DNA of 64,000 bases. It comes from Candidatus Acidiferrales bacterium. GTDB taxonomy: Bacteria; Acidobacteriota; Terriglobia; Acidiferrales; UBA7541. The stretch lies in contig DASYYH010000003.1 of assembly GCA_035934015.1 (NCBI GenBank), positions 1 through 64,000 of the forward strand, read 5' to 3'. The notes under the pieces were generated by a model. That model saw nothing but the letters and a program-made list of their open reading frames with translations. It had not been told where the DNA came from and made no database searches. Positions 8,254 through 17,950 of this stretch are shown here, piece after piece (the stretch's first letter is position 1; each line of letters begins with the position of its first letter). The position numbers and the translations under genes are program-made.

Positions 8254-8649
8254 TCAGTTCCCTGCTGAATGCGGATCGCGTGCGTCGCGGATGTGATCGC
8301 GGTCGTTGGGATGTTCATCGCGAGAATCGCGATTATTTTCCGCACGCGCATCGGCTGAAGAATCGGCATCGCGCGCAAAACAATCGGACGGAGCGGCGTC
8401 CCATTCGCGCGGCAGCGGCGATTGGCGAAGATAGAGCGCGACGCCGAGAATGGCGCTCAAGAGCGCGGAAACACCGCCGATTTTGAGCGTGTCGTGAATG
8501 CCCGCAGCGAGATTGAAATGATGCGGGTCAATGCCGATGGCAGCGAAGCCGGTGACAATGCCGTTTGCGGCGCCGGAAATGGCCGCGGCGGCGATGCCTT
8601 TGAGCCAGAGTTCAGCGGAAAACCATTTGCTGGAAATTTGTGCGGGCAT
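8254..8649 (-). CDS. putative holin
   Basis: The 131-residue protein starts at ATG 8649 with AAAGGA upstream. Two hydrophobic segments (about residues 17-38 and 55-74) are followed by a highly charged tail rich in Asp and Arg ('ENNRDSRDEHPNDRDH'). Small size, two membrane spans, a charged C-terminus and a position immediately before the transglycosylase gene are the usual marks of a phage holin. I recognise no specific family, so the role rests on topology and context. Confidence 0.6.
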   Translation of the reverse strand: MPAQISSKWFSAELWLKGIAAAAISGAANGIVTGFAAIGIDPHHFNLAAGIHDTLKIGGVSALLSAILGVALYLRQSPLPREWDAAPSDCFARDADSSADARAENNRDSRDEHPNDRDHIRDARDPHSAGN

Positions 8650-8800
8650 GAATTTCCTTTTCTACGAGAGCCGCTCAAGTGCGCAGAATTGCGCGCCTAG
8701 TGCCGAGGAAATAAAAATGACGGGCTAGCAACGGCGCGGCGGCTATATGCGCGCTATGTTGGTTGGTATTGTGCTTATCCGGGGAGTAAAATGAGCCGTC

Positions 8801-9496
8801 ATGCCCACGAACCTTGACTCCTCTCGCAAGTTCTGGGATCAGAAGGCGCAGCAAAATCCCTACTGGTACATCTCTTCCTATGGCCCTTACGAAGGCCGAG
8901 ATCTGAAGGAATTCTGGCGCTCCGGGGAAAATATCTGGCAAGAAATCAAAACCACGATTCACTACTTTCCTTCACCTTCTGATGCGGTAGTCGAAATCGG
9001 ATGCGGCATCGGCCGGCTGACGCGGGCCATTGCTCCAGAGGTCAAAGAAGTTTTTTCGTTTGATATTTCCGAGCAGATGCTGGAGCTTGCGCGGCAAAAC
9101 GTTCCATCGAACGTAAAACTGAATCTCGCGGAAGGAACTTCGCTTTCCCCGGTCCCGAATGCGAGCGTTGATTTGGCGCTTGCCTATTGCGTGTTTCAGC
9201 ATTTGCCGACGTTGAAGGATTTCGAGTCTTACTTGCAAGCGATGCATCGCGTGACGAAGCCGGGAGGCATCATTGCATTCACGATTTGCGAGCGCCATTG
9301 GACATGGTCGCTTTTGCCACTTCTCAGACTTAAGGGCTTCGTAAAAAGCAAACTGCATCTTCAGCCGCCAGATCTCTATAAGAAGGAGTGGCTTGGAATC
9401 CGCCTGCCTCTGGCGCAGATTCGCTCTATCTGCCCTGTAAATTTAGAAGTGAAATATATCGGAGGCGGCCGAACGCTTCTCTGGGGCCGCGTCTAG
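8801..9496 (+). CDS. class I SAM-dependent methyltransferase
   Basis: The 231-residue protein has the Rossmann motifs of the Methyltransf_11/25 type. Motif I is 'VVEIGCGIGRLTRAI' (about residues 63-77), the acidic loop is 'SFDISEQMLELAR', and 'DLALAYCVFQHLP' and 'VTKPGGIIAFTI' follow. The substrate is unknown. It is a plus-strand gene between the holin and tail genes, transcribed against the virion strand, so it looks like cargo or a leftover bacterial gene. A 'ggggag' lies ~20 bases upstream of ATG 8801, farther than usual. In phages such enzymes can modify surface glycans or nucleic acid; nothing here decides. Confidence 0.85.
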   Translation: MPTNLDSSRKFWDQKAQQNPYWYISSYGPYEGRDLKEFWRSGENIWQEIKTTIHYFPSPSDAVVEIGCGIGRLTRAIAPEVKEVFSFDISEQMLELARQNVPSNVKLNLAEGTSLSPVPNASVDLALAYCVFQHLPTLKDFESYLQAMHRVTKPGGIIAFTICERHWTWSLLPLLRLKGFVKSKLHLQPPDLYKKEWLGIRLPLAQIRSICPVNLEVKYIGGGRTLLWGRV

Positions 9497-9528
9497 CAAG
9501 CTTCCCTGCACTCTCAAGCAACACACGA

Positions 9529-12500
9529 TTAGTGAACCGTCATGGCGCGCGGGGCGCGGATGACGTAGATGTGCACGTCGGTCTGCTGCCAGGTGTCGGA
9601 AAATTGATTGCCCGTGATGGGCAGCGAACGGCCTTCGCCGAGGACTTCGACGCTCGTTGCACCCGCTGGCGGATTCGCGAGCGTGAATGTCTCGGTGAAC
9701 GGCGACGCGGCGCTGCAAAGATTCGTGGCGAAGATGTATTGATCGGTTTCGCCGGTACCGGAAAGCGCGTAGGAGTGCGTCACAAAATTCGCGGGCGCGG
9801 CGGGCCAGAGCGAGGATTGCGTATAAAAATACGGCGTGTAGGCGCTTGTGACGTTGCACGCCGTGGCTGCGGAAACGCTCGACGAAACTGCGGAGACAAT
9901 CCCGCCGAGGCCCAGAACCGGCGAATCCACCACGGGCGTGAGCAGCACGGGCGCGAGCGCGCGGATTTCGTTTGTGGCGCGCTTCGAATCGAACCACGCC
10001 TGGATATTGTTGTTGAGCGGATTGCCGCCCTGCGAAGCGAAAACGGACGACTCAAGCCCGCTCGAATCGACCCAACCCCAAGTCATCGCATCCGCGCCGA
10101 GCGAGCCATAGACCTGCACGCCGATGATGGCTTTCCACATTTGCTTTTTCATTTCGGCATAAGGAAATCCGTCGTAATTTCCGCTGCCGAATTGTTGCAC
10201 GACCATCCACGACGGGCGCGCGCCGAATGTTTGGCGGCCTTCGTCGTCGGCCCAAACGTCCACGCGGCTGGGAAAACAACGCGGCTGGGATGCAGCGGCG
10301 CTATTCTGGCCGTACATATTGCAATTTTGCGTTGCGGATTCTCCCGTAGCGTATTCCTCGGGGCTCGGAGCAGCGTTGTAGCCGTAGGGGTCGTAGCCAG
10401 TGAGATCGCAGATGTAGCGGCCGAGCAAAACCTGCTCGGGGCCGATGAAGACGCACGCGGTGGGAAGATTGAGATTGTCGGCGAGGAGCGTTTGCTGCTG
10501 CTCCCAGAGCGAGCCATAGGAATAGAAGCCGCATTCATCGCACATATACATGCCACCGGCGGATTGCGGATATTCGGCGGTCATCAGATTGAAAAGCTGT
10601 CCCCACATCGTCGGGTCGGTGCCGGAGCCGCCGACGGGGCGGAATTGATAGGTCGTGTCGGCCGTGGGCGGAGGCGCGCCGGATTGAACGTTCGAGAGCG
10701 TGACGCTTACACTGCAAGGAATGTCGCCGCCGGAGCCGAGCATTCCGCTGACGCCGAGCGGATACTGAATCGCGAACGAACTGTTCGCGGGCGGAGTCGA
10801 AGTCGAGCTGGTGGCGGCGTAGATGTTCCAGCCTTCCCAGCGCGCCGTCGGACAGGCGGGCATGATGAAAGTGACGCTACAATTTGTGCCCGCGCACGAG
10901 GACGAAGATAAATTCACCGTGAGCGGCGAGGACGGAAGCGTATTTTCCGGCAGCCGCGTTGGCGAATTCCCTGCTGGATTCGGATTCGCAAAAGCGACGG
11001 CTTCGAGAAAAAGATAATTCGCGGAGATTGTGCCGCCTGCGGACGCGGTGACCGTTGGCGCGAAAGTCGGCGGCGTGGTGCAAGGCGATGCAGCTTCGCC
11101 GACGAGGCAGCTTGTCCAGTTGTTGAGAATCTGCCAGTGCGTCATCGGCGAGCAAAATTCCGAATAGACTTTCAGATATGGCGTGAGCGTGTCGTTCGGC
11201 GGCACGAGCGACGGATTGATGCCGGAAAAAGTGGAGAACGAGCCGAGGACGCCGGAAAAACCTTGCGAGCAGTAATCGGTGATGAACGAGCCGTTCTGGC
11301 GAGTTCCACCGGAAGGCGCGTTGATCGCTTGCGGCGCGGCATTCACGGGACCAAGCGAGCCGATGCCCTGGATGTAATCCGCGTCGGTGGTCTGGCCGAC
11401 GGTGGTGTTCGCGCGAAACGTCGCGCTCCAGCGATCGTATGTGCCGAGGAGAAATGTTGGCGATTGATGGTGCATCCAGACGCTATTGGGGTCGTACCAA
11501 TTTTCGAGCGTGGCGCGAAATGCGGAATTTTCGTAGAAGCCGGCCCATACGACGTCGTTATCAATGAGCGAAAGACCGCTTGTGAGATAGAGCGACGGAC
11601 AAATCCAGAATTGCTGGCCGACCGCCAGAGAACCATACTGCGACGGCGTGAATTGCCACGGCTGGACGGATTGCGGCGAGGCGAATGTGTCCGTGGCGAG
11701 AACGCCAGTCGCGCAATTCGCGCTGGTGGCCAGCACAATTTTCAGTGTGAGTTGCGAAAGCACGTCGCCGGGCGGCGGATCGATTGTGGTGACGCCCATG
11801 ATTTCGCCGGCGACGGGCGTTGCGCCAGTTCCCTGCATATTCCAGAACGGGCTTCCGGCACTTATCGGTTGAATTTGCGTGAAGCGCTTCGGCGGAACGA
11901 GATCGTTCCACAAATAGCCGCGATAGTTGGGATAGAGCAGAAACGAGCGCAGCGGAAACCATTCGTCGTCGATTTCGATGCGCGTGACATAGACGACGTT
12001 CTGCTGCTGGTTCGTCCATGTGACTGTGCCATCGGTCGTTGTGCCGCCGGTGGTCGCGTTCCACGATGGAGCGGAAGCGCCGCTCGTGCCTGCCGAGGTC
12101 ACTTGCTCGACGTTGCCGCTGGCGTCCACGATTTCCGCGCCGAGAGCATACGACGCGTTCGCAACCCACGCAGGAGTTTCGAGCGTGAAGCGTTCGTCGA
12201 GATTCGTATCGGAGCCATGCTCGGTGATATTCGGATAGAACTCGACGAAGTTTTGCACCCAGCCGGAATTTCCGCCGGTGGGGCCGCTGACGGTTTGCTG
12301 ATCGCGCGCGATAGATCCCGGACCGGCGCCATCGCCGTGATTGTTGTCGAACGTGGAGACGCTGAGGCCGCTGGCAACGGAGCCTGCGGGAATGTTGATC
12401 TCCCAGCGCACGAGCCATGCTTCGTGATTGTGCAGCGCGAAGCCGGCGTCGAAGACACGCAAATTCGGCGCGCAGCCGGCGAGTTTCATCGCGTAGGTGT

Positions 12501-12735
12501 CGCCGGGATAAACGACGCTCGATTGAACCGAGGCGCAGCCTGCTTCATAGGCGTAGCCCGTAAAATTGCCCGCGGAGAAATTCCAGTTCGCGCCGAGCTG
12601 ATTCGCCACCAACTGATCGGGGTTTGGAGGCAGAGAAGTTGCGCCGCCAGCCTGCGCGAAAAGAGGCAGGGCTGCGAAAGAAAACGCAGAAAAACAAGCG
12701 CACGCGACGAAGCATGCGATCGAGCGCCGTTGCAT
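9529..12735 (-). CDS. large secreted/tail-associated protein with phage carbohydrate-binding-type domain
   Basis: About 1068 residues from ATG 12735; a GTG at 12753 overlapping the stop of the preceding gene (TAGTG) is an alternative start. A signal peptide ends in 'AALPLFAQ'. About residues 230-290 resemble a domain common in phage tail proteins ('YALGAEIVDASGNVEQVTSA', then 'DGTVTWTN'). A later part around 'GWNIYAATSS' resembles another repeated tail domain. The last third ('VDVWADDEGRQTFG', 'SWMVVQQFG', 'GVQVYGSLGADAMTWGW') looks like a glycoside-hydrolase barrel. Translational coupling to the pectate-lyase-type spike suggests joint action on polysaccharide. The exact enzyme is unknown. 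Confidence 0.7.
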   Translation of the reverse strand: MQRRSIACFVACACFSAFSFAALPLFAQAGGATSLPPNPDQLVANQLGANWNFSAGNFTGYAYEAGCASVQSSVVYPGDTYAMKLAGCAPNLRVFDAGFALHNHEAWLVRWEINIPAGSVASGLSVSTFDNNHGDGAGPGSIARDQQTVSGPTGGNSGWVQNFVEFYPNITEHGSDTNLDERFTLETPAWVANASYALGAEIVDASGNVEQVTSAGTSGASAPSWNATTGGTTTDGTVTWTNQQQNVVYVTRIEIDDEWFPLRSFLLYPNYRGYLWNDLVPPKRFTQIQPISAGSPFWNMQGTGATPVAGEIMGVTTIDPPPGDVLSQLTLKIVLATSANCATGVLATDTFASPQSVQPWQFTPSQYGSLAVGQQFWICPSLYLTSGLSLIDNDVVWAGFYENSAFRATLENWYDPNSVWMHHQSPTFLLGTYDRWSATFRANTTVGQTTDADYIQGIGSLGPVNAAPQAINAPSGGTRQNGSFITDYCSQGFSGVLGSFSTFSGINPSLVPPNDTLTPYLKVYSEFCSPMTHWQILNNWTSCLVGEAASPCTTPPTFAPTVTASAGGTISANYLFLEAVAFANPNPAGNSPTRLPENTLPSSPLTVNLSSSSCAGTNCSVTFIMPACPTARWEGWNIYAATSSTSTPPANSSFAIQYPLGVSGMLGSGGDIPCSVSVTLSNVQSGAPPPTADTTYQFRPVGGSGTDPTMWGQLFNLMTAEYPQSAGGMYMCDECGFYSYGSLWEQQQTLLADNLNLPTACVFIGPEQVLLGRYICDLTGYDPYGYNAAPSPEEYATGESATQNCNMYGQNSAAASQPRCFPSRVDVWADDEGRQTFGARPSWMVVQQFGSGNYDGFPYAEMKKQMWKAIIGVQVYGSLGADAMTWGWVDSSGLESSVFASQGGNPLNNNIQAWFDSKRATNEIRALAPVLLTPVVDSPVLGLGGIVSAVSSSVSAATACNVTSAYTPYFYTQSSLWPAAPANFVTHSYALSGTGETDQYIFATNLCSAASPFTETFTLANPPAGATSVEVLGEGRSLPITGNQFSDTWQQTDVHIYVIRAPRAMTVH

Positions 12736-12752
12736 GCAGCGAAAGAGATTCA

Positions 12753-15700
12753 CTATTGCACCGTCCAGTAATTTGCGCCGTCGCTGACAAGCCAAACGCC
12801 CGCAGTGGGAATCGCGAATGTGGTCGCGCCGTTGATGTTGCAGCCGGAAGTGGTGATTGTCGGCGTGCCTGCGCCGGTCATTTTCAGCATTTCGCGCCAG
12901 CCGTTTGCGAAACTCGCGCCGTTCGGGCACGGAAGCGACACGGCGACCGCGGAAGAATTGTTGAACGTCGTGAGGCCGTCCTCATCGGTTGTCTGAATCG
13001 TGTAGGAAGTTCCGGCCTGTGCATTTACGGCGCCGTGCGCGGCGAGCGTGCGATTGGAATCGGCGCTCGGAGTGGTGGAAGATGCGCACCAGTTCCCCGC
13101 TTGCTGGCACGGATACAAAAACGAATTGAACGCGTTCGCCGGCGAGCCTGCGGCTTCGAAGTAGCCGGGATTCGTGTTGCTGCCGCCGCTGCCGCTTTGC
13201 ACAAAAACATACGATGGATTCGTTTGCGAGCCGGAGCCGAGCGTAAGGCTATTCTGGCTCGTCAGCGTGAGCGACGACGCGGTGAGAGGGCCGGTGAGCG
13301 TCAGAGCGTGAGTGCTCGTCGTATAAAAAAAGTTTGTCGCGTCGCCGCCGAATGCGCCGCCGTTATTGAATTGCACGGCGCTGCTGCCGCCGCCGGGAGA
13401 ACCGCCGCCACCGCTGCCGGATCCGCAGGCGCTCGACGTGACGGTGATAAGTCCCGGCGAGCCGCCAGCCGCGAGACAATTTCCGTTTGTCCACGAGCCG
13501 GTGAAATACGGAACTGTGCCGGAAACTCCGAGCAGCGACGGACCGCTCGAGCCGCTGGTCAGATTGGCGAGCATCGGCCCGGCGGCCCAGGCGTTTGCGT
13601 TCGATGAGCTTGTGCCGCTGACGTAGAACGTTTGCGTGCTGCAATCGCCGGACGTTGTTCCGACCGCGCCGCCGCCGAAAACATTCGACGGCCACGCGAA
13701 CGTCCACGGCCCGCCGCCGCCCTGGCAAATGATGAAATCGAGCCACTGGCCGGGCTGCATGTTTTCGAGCGTCACGGAGGTCACGTTCGCGTTCATAATC
13801 AGCTCGAACGTGTTGCCGAGGCTGGCGTCGAACGTGGCGGAATTTCCGGATTGCGTGACGATCACTTCGGCAGCGCTCGCCGCATATGTGCTGAGCATGT
13901 CGGGATGAGTCCCGGCGCCGAAGGGCGCGGCTACAAACGCGCTCGCGCCATTATTCGCGAGCGAAAATGCCGATGTCGTCGCGTTGGCCTGCCATGCTGG
14001 AGCGCCTGCTTCATTGAAATTCAACTGGCTCGCGCCGCTCTGCGAATCGATGCCCAGGCCGTAAAAATACGGCGTGCCGGGATTTTCGGCTGTGCCAATG
14101 GATTCGACGTCGCTCTCGATGAGCCCCGTCGTGTGCGTGAGCCACGCGAGCGGCTGTGCGTCGGAAATGTTGCCGAGCATGTTGATGTGCGCGGACGCGC
14201 CGGTGGACAAATCGTCGACGATGTTCTCGTGGCCGCACTGCGAAAACGAATTGCGCTCGATGTCCAGCACCTGCGACGTATCGACGACGATCGGCGAAGG
14301 CGGATAGGCGGTGAGGTTGCACTGCATGAAATTGTTGCTGAGGTTGATGGCTCCGGGCGTGGGCGTGAAGCCCTGCGGCGGAATCGAATTGTCGCCGAGC
14401 TGCACGTTGTACGACGGCGGATTGCTGCCCTGCTGCTCGAAATAATTGCCGGTGATCTGATAGGGCGAACCATAGAGCATCTTCAGGTTGCCGACGACGT
14501 TGCCCTCGAAATCGTCGTCTTCGATGTTGATGTCCGCGCCGTTGACGATGAGTGCGCCAACGTAGTCGGACTGGATGTAGCTGTCTTTGATCGAAAAATC
14601 GTTGTTCGAGCCGGAGCCGAAAACGCCGATGCCGAAGCCAGCGATGTAAACGTTTTCGAGCTTGCCGCAGCAGCCGAAGCTCGTGTAGCCGTTGGCCGTG
14701 GATGCTGTGCCCGCGGTCGCTGCGTCGTTCGTGAAAATTTTCACGCCATCGAGCTGCGCGCCATTGGGATCGTAGATCGCGGCGTAGGCGGTTGTGTTTA
14801 CCGCGGGACGAAAGCCGAGGTTGGCGAGCGTGCCTGCGAAGGTCCAGCTTGTGCCGATGGCCAGAGGCGAAGAAACTTGCAGCGTTTCGTTGTTGGGGTT
14901 CGAGGAAACGAAAACGTTCCAGCCGGTCGCGCCGGTTTCGCTCGCCGGCGCAGTCACTTTGAAGCACTGGCCGCTCGCCGTCGTGATTGTCGCTTCGGGC
15001 GAAACGTTCGTTTGACCCTGCGCGCTCACGTAGGTCGCTTCGACGTAATACGCTTCCGCCGGACAGCCGGAGCCGCTGACCGTTGTAAGCGCAGGGGCAA
15101 GAGGCGCGGCGAGCGGTCCGCCGATGGTCGTGGGATACTTCACGCCCATGTTGCTCATCGCGAAGCCTTGCGCGCTGATGTTGAGCGCGTTCTGCGGCGT
15201 CGCACCCTGAAAATCGATGTAGCTCGGCGGCGCGTTTTGCGTGATGAACTGAAAATGGCCGATGCCTTCGAAGGTCACGTTTGGCGTGGTGACGTTGATG
15301 GCGGAGGTCGTCATGCACACGCCCGGAAAACTGACGATGCCGCCGATGGCCGCGCCGCTTGTTGGCAGCGAATTCACCGCAGCCTGAATCGCTGCGGTGT
15401 CGTCGTTCGTGTCGTTACAGAGCGCGCCATAAGCGCGGACGTCGCGCGTGATGCCGGAGCCGCAGCCCGCCGCGCTGGAATTTGGGACGCAGCCGAGCGT
15501 GATCGTCTCCGTGAATGGGACGATTGCTTTGCCGGGCGAATAGAATTCGATGAAATACGTGCCGGGCGCGGCCCAGAAACTGAAGTTGCCATTCGTGTCG
15601 GCGAGAATCGGATTGGCCGCGGGCGCGGAGAGCGCGGGGTCGGCGTAGATAGCCGCAAGCGGCGCGCAAGGCTCGCCGACGTTGCCCGGGCTCGTGGGAT

Positions 15701-15842
15701 TCGCGACGCAAACGGCGACGGCGCCATTCGAAAGCGGGCGATTATCGGCCGTGCGCGCGACGTCGTTGTAATGCACGCCCTGAGCGAGCGCGGGCGAAGC
15801 GGCGAATATCAATAGAGCGAGAATCCGCAATAGTTGTTTCAT
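12753..15842 (-). CDS. pectate-lyase-fold tail spike with Sec signal peptide
   Basis: The 1029-residue protein starts at ATG 15842 with AAGGAC upstream. The order is: signal peptide ending 'ASPALAQ'; an N-terminal carboxypeptidase-regulatory-like beta domain (about 22-110); 'DVRAYGALCNDTNDDTAAIQ', the hallmark start of the Pectate_lyase_3 right-handed beta-helix of tail spikes (about 138-560); a fibre domain ('FELIMNANVTS... QPGQWLDFIICQ'); a Gly/Ser linker; and a tail-fibre motif 'AVQFNNGGAFGGDATNFFY'. It probably binds or cleaves surface polysaccharide. The signal peptide is odd for a virion protein made in the cytoplasm. The next gene overlaps its stop. Confidence 0.8.
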   Translation of the reverse strand: MKQLLRILALLIFAASPALAQGVHYNDVARTADNRPLSNGAVAVCVANPTSPGNVGEPCAPLAAIYADPALSAPAANPILADTNGNFSFWAAPGTYFIEFYSPGKAIVPFTETITLGCVPNSSAAGCGSGITRDVRAYGALCNDTNDDTAAIQAAVNSLPTSGAAIGGIVSFPGVCMTTSAINVTTPNVTFEGIGHFQFITQNAPPSYIDFQGATPQNALNISAQGFAMSNMGVKYPTTIGGPLAAPLAPALTTVSGSGCPAEAYYVEATYVSAQGQTNVSPEATITTASGQCFKVTAPASETGATGWNVFVSSNPNNETLQVSSPLAIGTSWTFAGTLANLGFRPAVNTTAYAAIYDPNGAQLDGVKIFTNDAATAGTASTANGYTSFGCCGKLENVYIAGFGIGVFGSGSNNDFSIKDSYIQSDYVGALIVNGADINIEDDDFEGNVVGNLKMLYGSPYQITGNYFEQQGSNPPSYNVQLGDNSIPPQGFTPTPGAINLSNNFMQCNLTAYPPSPIVVDTSQVLDIERNSFSQCGHENIVDDLSTGASAHINMLGNISDAQPLAWLTHTTGLIESDVESIGTAENPGTPYFYGLGIDSQSGASQLNFNEAGAPAWQANATTSAFSLANNGASAFVAAPFGAGTHPDMLSTYAASAAEVIVTQSGNSATFDASLGNTFELIMNANVTSVTLENMQPGQWLDFIICQGGGGPWTFAWPSNVFGGGAVGTTSGDCSTQTFYVSGTSSSNANAWAAGPMLANLTSGSSGPSLLGVSGTVPYFTGSWTNGNCLAAGGSPGLITVTSSACGSGSGGGGSPGGGSSAVQFNNGGAFGGDATNFFYTTSTHALTLTGPLTASSLTLTSQNSLTLGSGSQTNPSYVFVQSGSGGSNTNPGYFEAAGSPANAFNSFLYPCQQAGNWCASSTTPSADSNRTLAAHGAVNAQAGTSYTIQTTDEDGLTTFNNSSAVAVSLPCPNGASFANGWREMLKMTGAGTPTITTSGCNINGATTFAIPTAGVWLVSDGANYWTVQ

Positions 15843-15940
15843 GTGTCGTGTCCTTACGCGAAGGATAACGTAACGGATGGATTATACGGCGATGCGTGCA
15901 TATTGAATGCGATTGGCCGCGATGCGATCACGCCGCTTCC

Positions 15941-16195
15941 TCAGTGCGTGCGATCGTTCCAGTCGATCCAGCGGATCGAAGGCGAGGGCGGGCGCTCGAT
16001 TCTTTGCTGGTCGCAGAGGCGCGAAAGCAGATCGTAAATGTGCGGCAGATGGTTTGTGGCCATGTCCGCGACGAAAACGCGCATGATTTCGTCGTCGCGG
16101 ATGCGGCGGTAAATCCAGCGCAGAAACAGGACGAGCTGCACCGCCGTCGCGCCGAGGACCGCGATGGTCGTGGGATTCCAGAGTTTTGCGAGCAT
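15941..16195 (-). CDS. small single-span membrane protein
   Basis: The 84-residue protein begins MLAKLWNPTTIAVLGATAVQ, has one hydrophobic segment (about 9-27), then a basic 'RWIYRRIRDDE' and a soluble tail. The start at 16195 has no strong ribosome binding site. It lies between the ejection-like gene and the tail spike on the virion strand, 39 bases after the former. Function unknown; size and place fit an accessory lysis or injection protein. Confidence 0.55.
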   Translation of the reverse strand: MLAKLWNPTTIAVLGATAVQLVLFLRWIYRRIRDDEIMRVFVADMATNHLPHIYDLLSRLCDQQRIERPPSPSIRWIDWNDRTH

Positions 16196-16234
16196 GATAG
16201 GAGCATTTCGGATGAAATCGCCAGCAATCGCGCG

Positions 16235-16783
16235 CTAGCCGAAAAGAGCGCCGAGACCGAGGCCGACATCGCCGAGCAATGTGCTTACGCCGGGACCTTT
16301 TGACGCCTGCTCCTGCACATTGAGCAACTGCGCGGGCACGCCCATCGCGCGGCCCAGCAGATTCGTATTGATGTTGTAGGTGTTTTCGAGCGCGTTGAGG
16401 CCGGCCATTTGCTGATTGATTTGCTCGTTGGCGAAAGCGATTTGGTCGGACTGCGCCTGATTGGCGAGCGATTGCGCCTCCTGCTGGCCGAGCTCGGATT
16501 CGAGCGCGTTGTAGCCGGCGGTGTTGTTCGTGCGTGCGACGCGATTCGCGGCGGATTCCTGCAGGGCGTCGTAGGCCGTGCGCGCCGCGCCCATGCCCTG
16601 CTGCTCGATGGCGGATTGCTGCGCAGGCGTGTAGCCGGGACCGTTCAGAAGATTTTCGATTTCTGGCGTGAGGACGCCGAGCTCCTGCTGGCCTTCCTGA
16701 TTGGCCTGCGAGATGAGCTGGTCCTGCGCGCCAAGCTGCTGTTGCGATTCTTGCTGGACTTGCTGCTGTGCACCTCTGGACAT
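16235..16783 (-). CDS. Gln-rich helical phage virion protein (ejection-like)
   Basis: The 182-residue protein starts at ATG 16783 with AAAGGA upstream. It is almost entirely helical and rich in Gln, Ala and Asn ('QQQVQQESQQQLGAQDQL'), and ends in a Gly/Leu-rich hydrophobic stretch 'LLGDVGLGLGALFG'. This composition is typical of podovirus internal or ejection proteins that enter the host envelope with the DNA. Neighbours on the same strand are tail genes. The family assignment rests on composition and context. Confidence 0.6.
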   Translation of the reverse strand: MSRGAQQQVQQESQQQLGAQDQLISQANQEGQQELGVLTPEIENLLNGPGYTPAQQSAIEQQGMGAARTAYDALQESAANRVARTNNTAGYNALESELGQQEAQSLANQAQSDQIAFANEQINQQMAGLNALENTYNINTNLLGRAMGVPAQLLNVQEQASKGPGVSTLLGDVGLGLGALFG

Positions 16784-16846
16784 GATTCATTCCTTTCGCG
16801 AAAATTCATATCGGCCGAGCTTTGGAATCGGCTTGCCGATTCAAAG

Positions 16847-16875
16847 CAAGTGGCAAGTGACGAGTGATGAGTGAT
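16847..16875 (+). repeat. intergenic 'GTGACGAGTGA' simple repeat
   Basis: Short imperfect repeats of 'aagtg(g)c/acgagtga' occur here. The same motif recurs at 17301-17346, 30419-30462, 56518-56532, 59693-59747 and, more loosely, at 62490-62612, always between genes. Confidence 0.6.
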
Positions 16876-16897
16876 GAGCAAAAACAATGGCGACAAA

Positions 16898-17293
16898 TCA
16901 GCGCAGGCGCTTGCAGTAGGGCGTCCAGCGGTCGTCGCGGACCCAGCCGAACGATTCGAGGCGGCGGCCAAAGCGTTCCGCGATGCGCGGCGGCAGCCAG
17001 GCGTGGGCATCATCGAGGCCGCGAGCGCGCAAGTCGTGTGCGCCTGCGCGATGCAGCTCGAGCAGACGCGCATAACGATCTCGCGGAGCGCCCGCTTTCG
17101 GATCGACAAGCAGATACATCTCGCACGTCAGCCGCGCGAGAGATGCCATCACCGCGCGGCCGGATTCATCTTCGAGAACGAGTTTGCTGACGAAGATCGG
17201 GTCGCGCAGATCCGGAAAGGCGTAATCGAATCCTTGCGCACGATGCATGGCGAGGAGCGCGTCGAGATCGGCGTCAGTGTATTCGCGAATCAT
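16898..17293 (-). CDS. GNAT-like acetyltransferase domain protein of the phage strand
   Basis: The 131-residue protein starts MIREYTDADLDALLAMHRAQ, the typical beta1-alpha1 opening of GNAT enzymes. It has central strands ('RAVMASLARLTCEMYLLVD') and a late helix-strand part 'RRLESFGWVRDDRWTPYCK' like the GNAT C-terminus. The acetyl-CoA motif (Q/RxxGxG/A) is not obvious, so it may be a non-catalytic relative. Similar small GNAT-like proteins are often found among phage structural genes. The ribosome binding site at ATG 17293 is weak. Confidence 0.6.
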   Translation of the reverse strand: MIREYTDADLDALLAMHRAQGFDYAFPDLRDPIFVSKLVLEDESGRAVMASLARLTCEMYLLVDPKAGAPRDRYARLLELHRAGAHDLRARGLDDAHAWLPPRIAERFGRRLESFGWVRDDRWTPYCKRLR

Positions 17294-17484
17294 GGAAAGG
17301 CAGTGACGAGTGACCCTTCGGCTGCGCTCAGGGCGGGCAAGTGACGAAAAAAATCAGGCACGAAAACGCGACGCTGCAATTGCAAGTCGTGAACCAAAAT
17401 AAAACAAGATAGGGCAATGGCCACGGCGAGGTCCTTCGCATCGCAGAAAACGCTCTGCTCAGGATGACAATCCTAGCCGGATTG

Positions 17485-17823
17485 TCAAAACACGCGATGA
17501 CGCAGGAGCGGATTCACGCGCGCGAGTTTTTCGGCGAGGGTGAATGTGTCGTCTCCCGAAGCGACGCCGAATTGCGCGAGCGCGGAAGCGACGCGCTCGG
17601 AGACAGGCGTGCGCGCGAGCGGATGCGGCAACACTTCGAATTCCGCGTCGTTTTCGAGCGCGATGTGCGCGGCTTCGTCGGCCGTGATGAGCGCGAGGAT
17701 TGGCATGCCCTTCCCCTCTTCGGCCGCCGAGCTATCTGCCACGACGAAATGCGACTCGGCACAGCGCGGGGCGTGGCGCTGCCAAGCTGCCAAGGTTGTC
17801 AGGTAATAGCGCCTTCCAGTCAT
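17485..17823 (-). CDS. hypothetical phage-strand protein, 112 aa
   Basis: The protein begins MTGRRYYLTTLAAWQRHAPR and has a soluble alpha/beta character with a Leu-rich C-terminal helix ('EKLARVNPLLRHRVF'). GAGTG lies a few bases upstream of ATG 17823. It precedes the GNAT-like gene on the virion strand. I recognise no domain. Confidence 0.55.
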   Translation of the reverse strand: MTGRRYYLTTLAAWQRHAPRCAESHFVVADSSAAEEGKGMPILALITADEAAHIALENDAEFEVLPHPLARTPVSERVASALAQFGVASGDDTFTLAEKLARVNPLLRHRVF

Positions 17824-17899
17824 GGTTTCACTCTAAGCAAATGAAAATAAAGGATTTCGACGAATCTGACCGAATAGATTAATATTATTCATGTTCAGA

Positions 17900-17928
17900 T
17901 TGACAATATTAATTTTCTTGGATAGTTT
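17900..17928 (+). promoter_or_regulatory. sigma70-type promoter of the DUF2089/SHOCT operon
   Basis: TTGACA (17900-17905) and TAGTTT (17923-17928) are separated by 17 bases within an unusually AT-rich patch (17840-17940). The predicted start of transcription is about 15 bases before ATG 17951. Confidence 0.5.
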
Positions 17929-17950
17929 AGTTGCAAAAACGGAGCTGCGA

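Noticed and set aside
9388-15815. Long plus-strand open frames (such as 9388-10911, 11137-12771, 13632-15815) opposite the tail genes
   Set aside because: They are Arg/Ala/Gly-rich antisense mirrors of well-supported minus-strand genes; high GC keeps them open.
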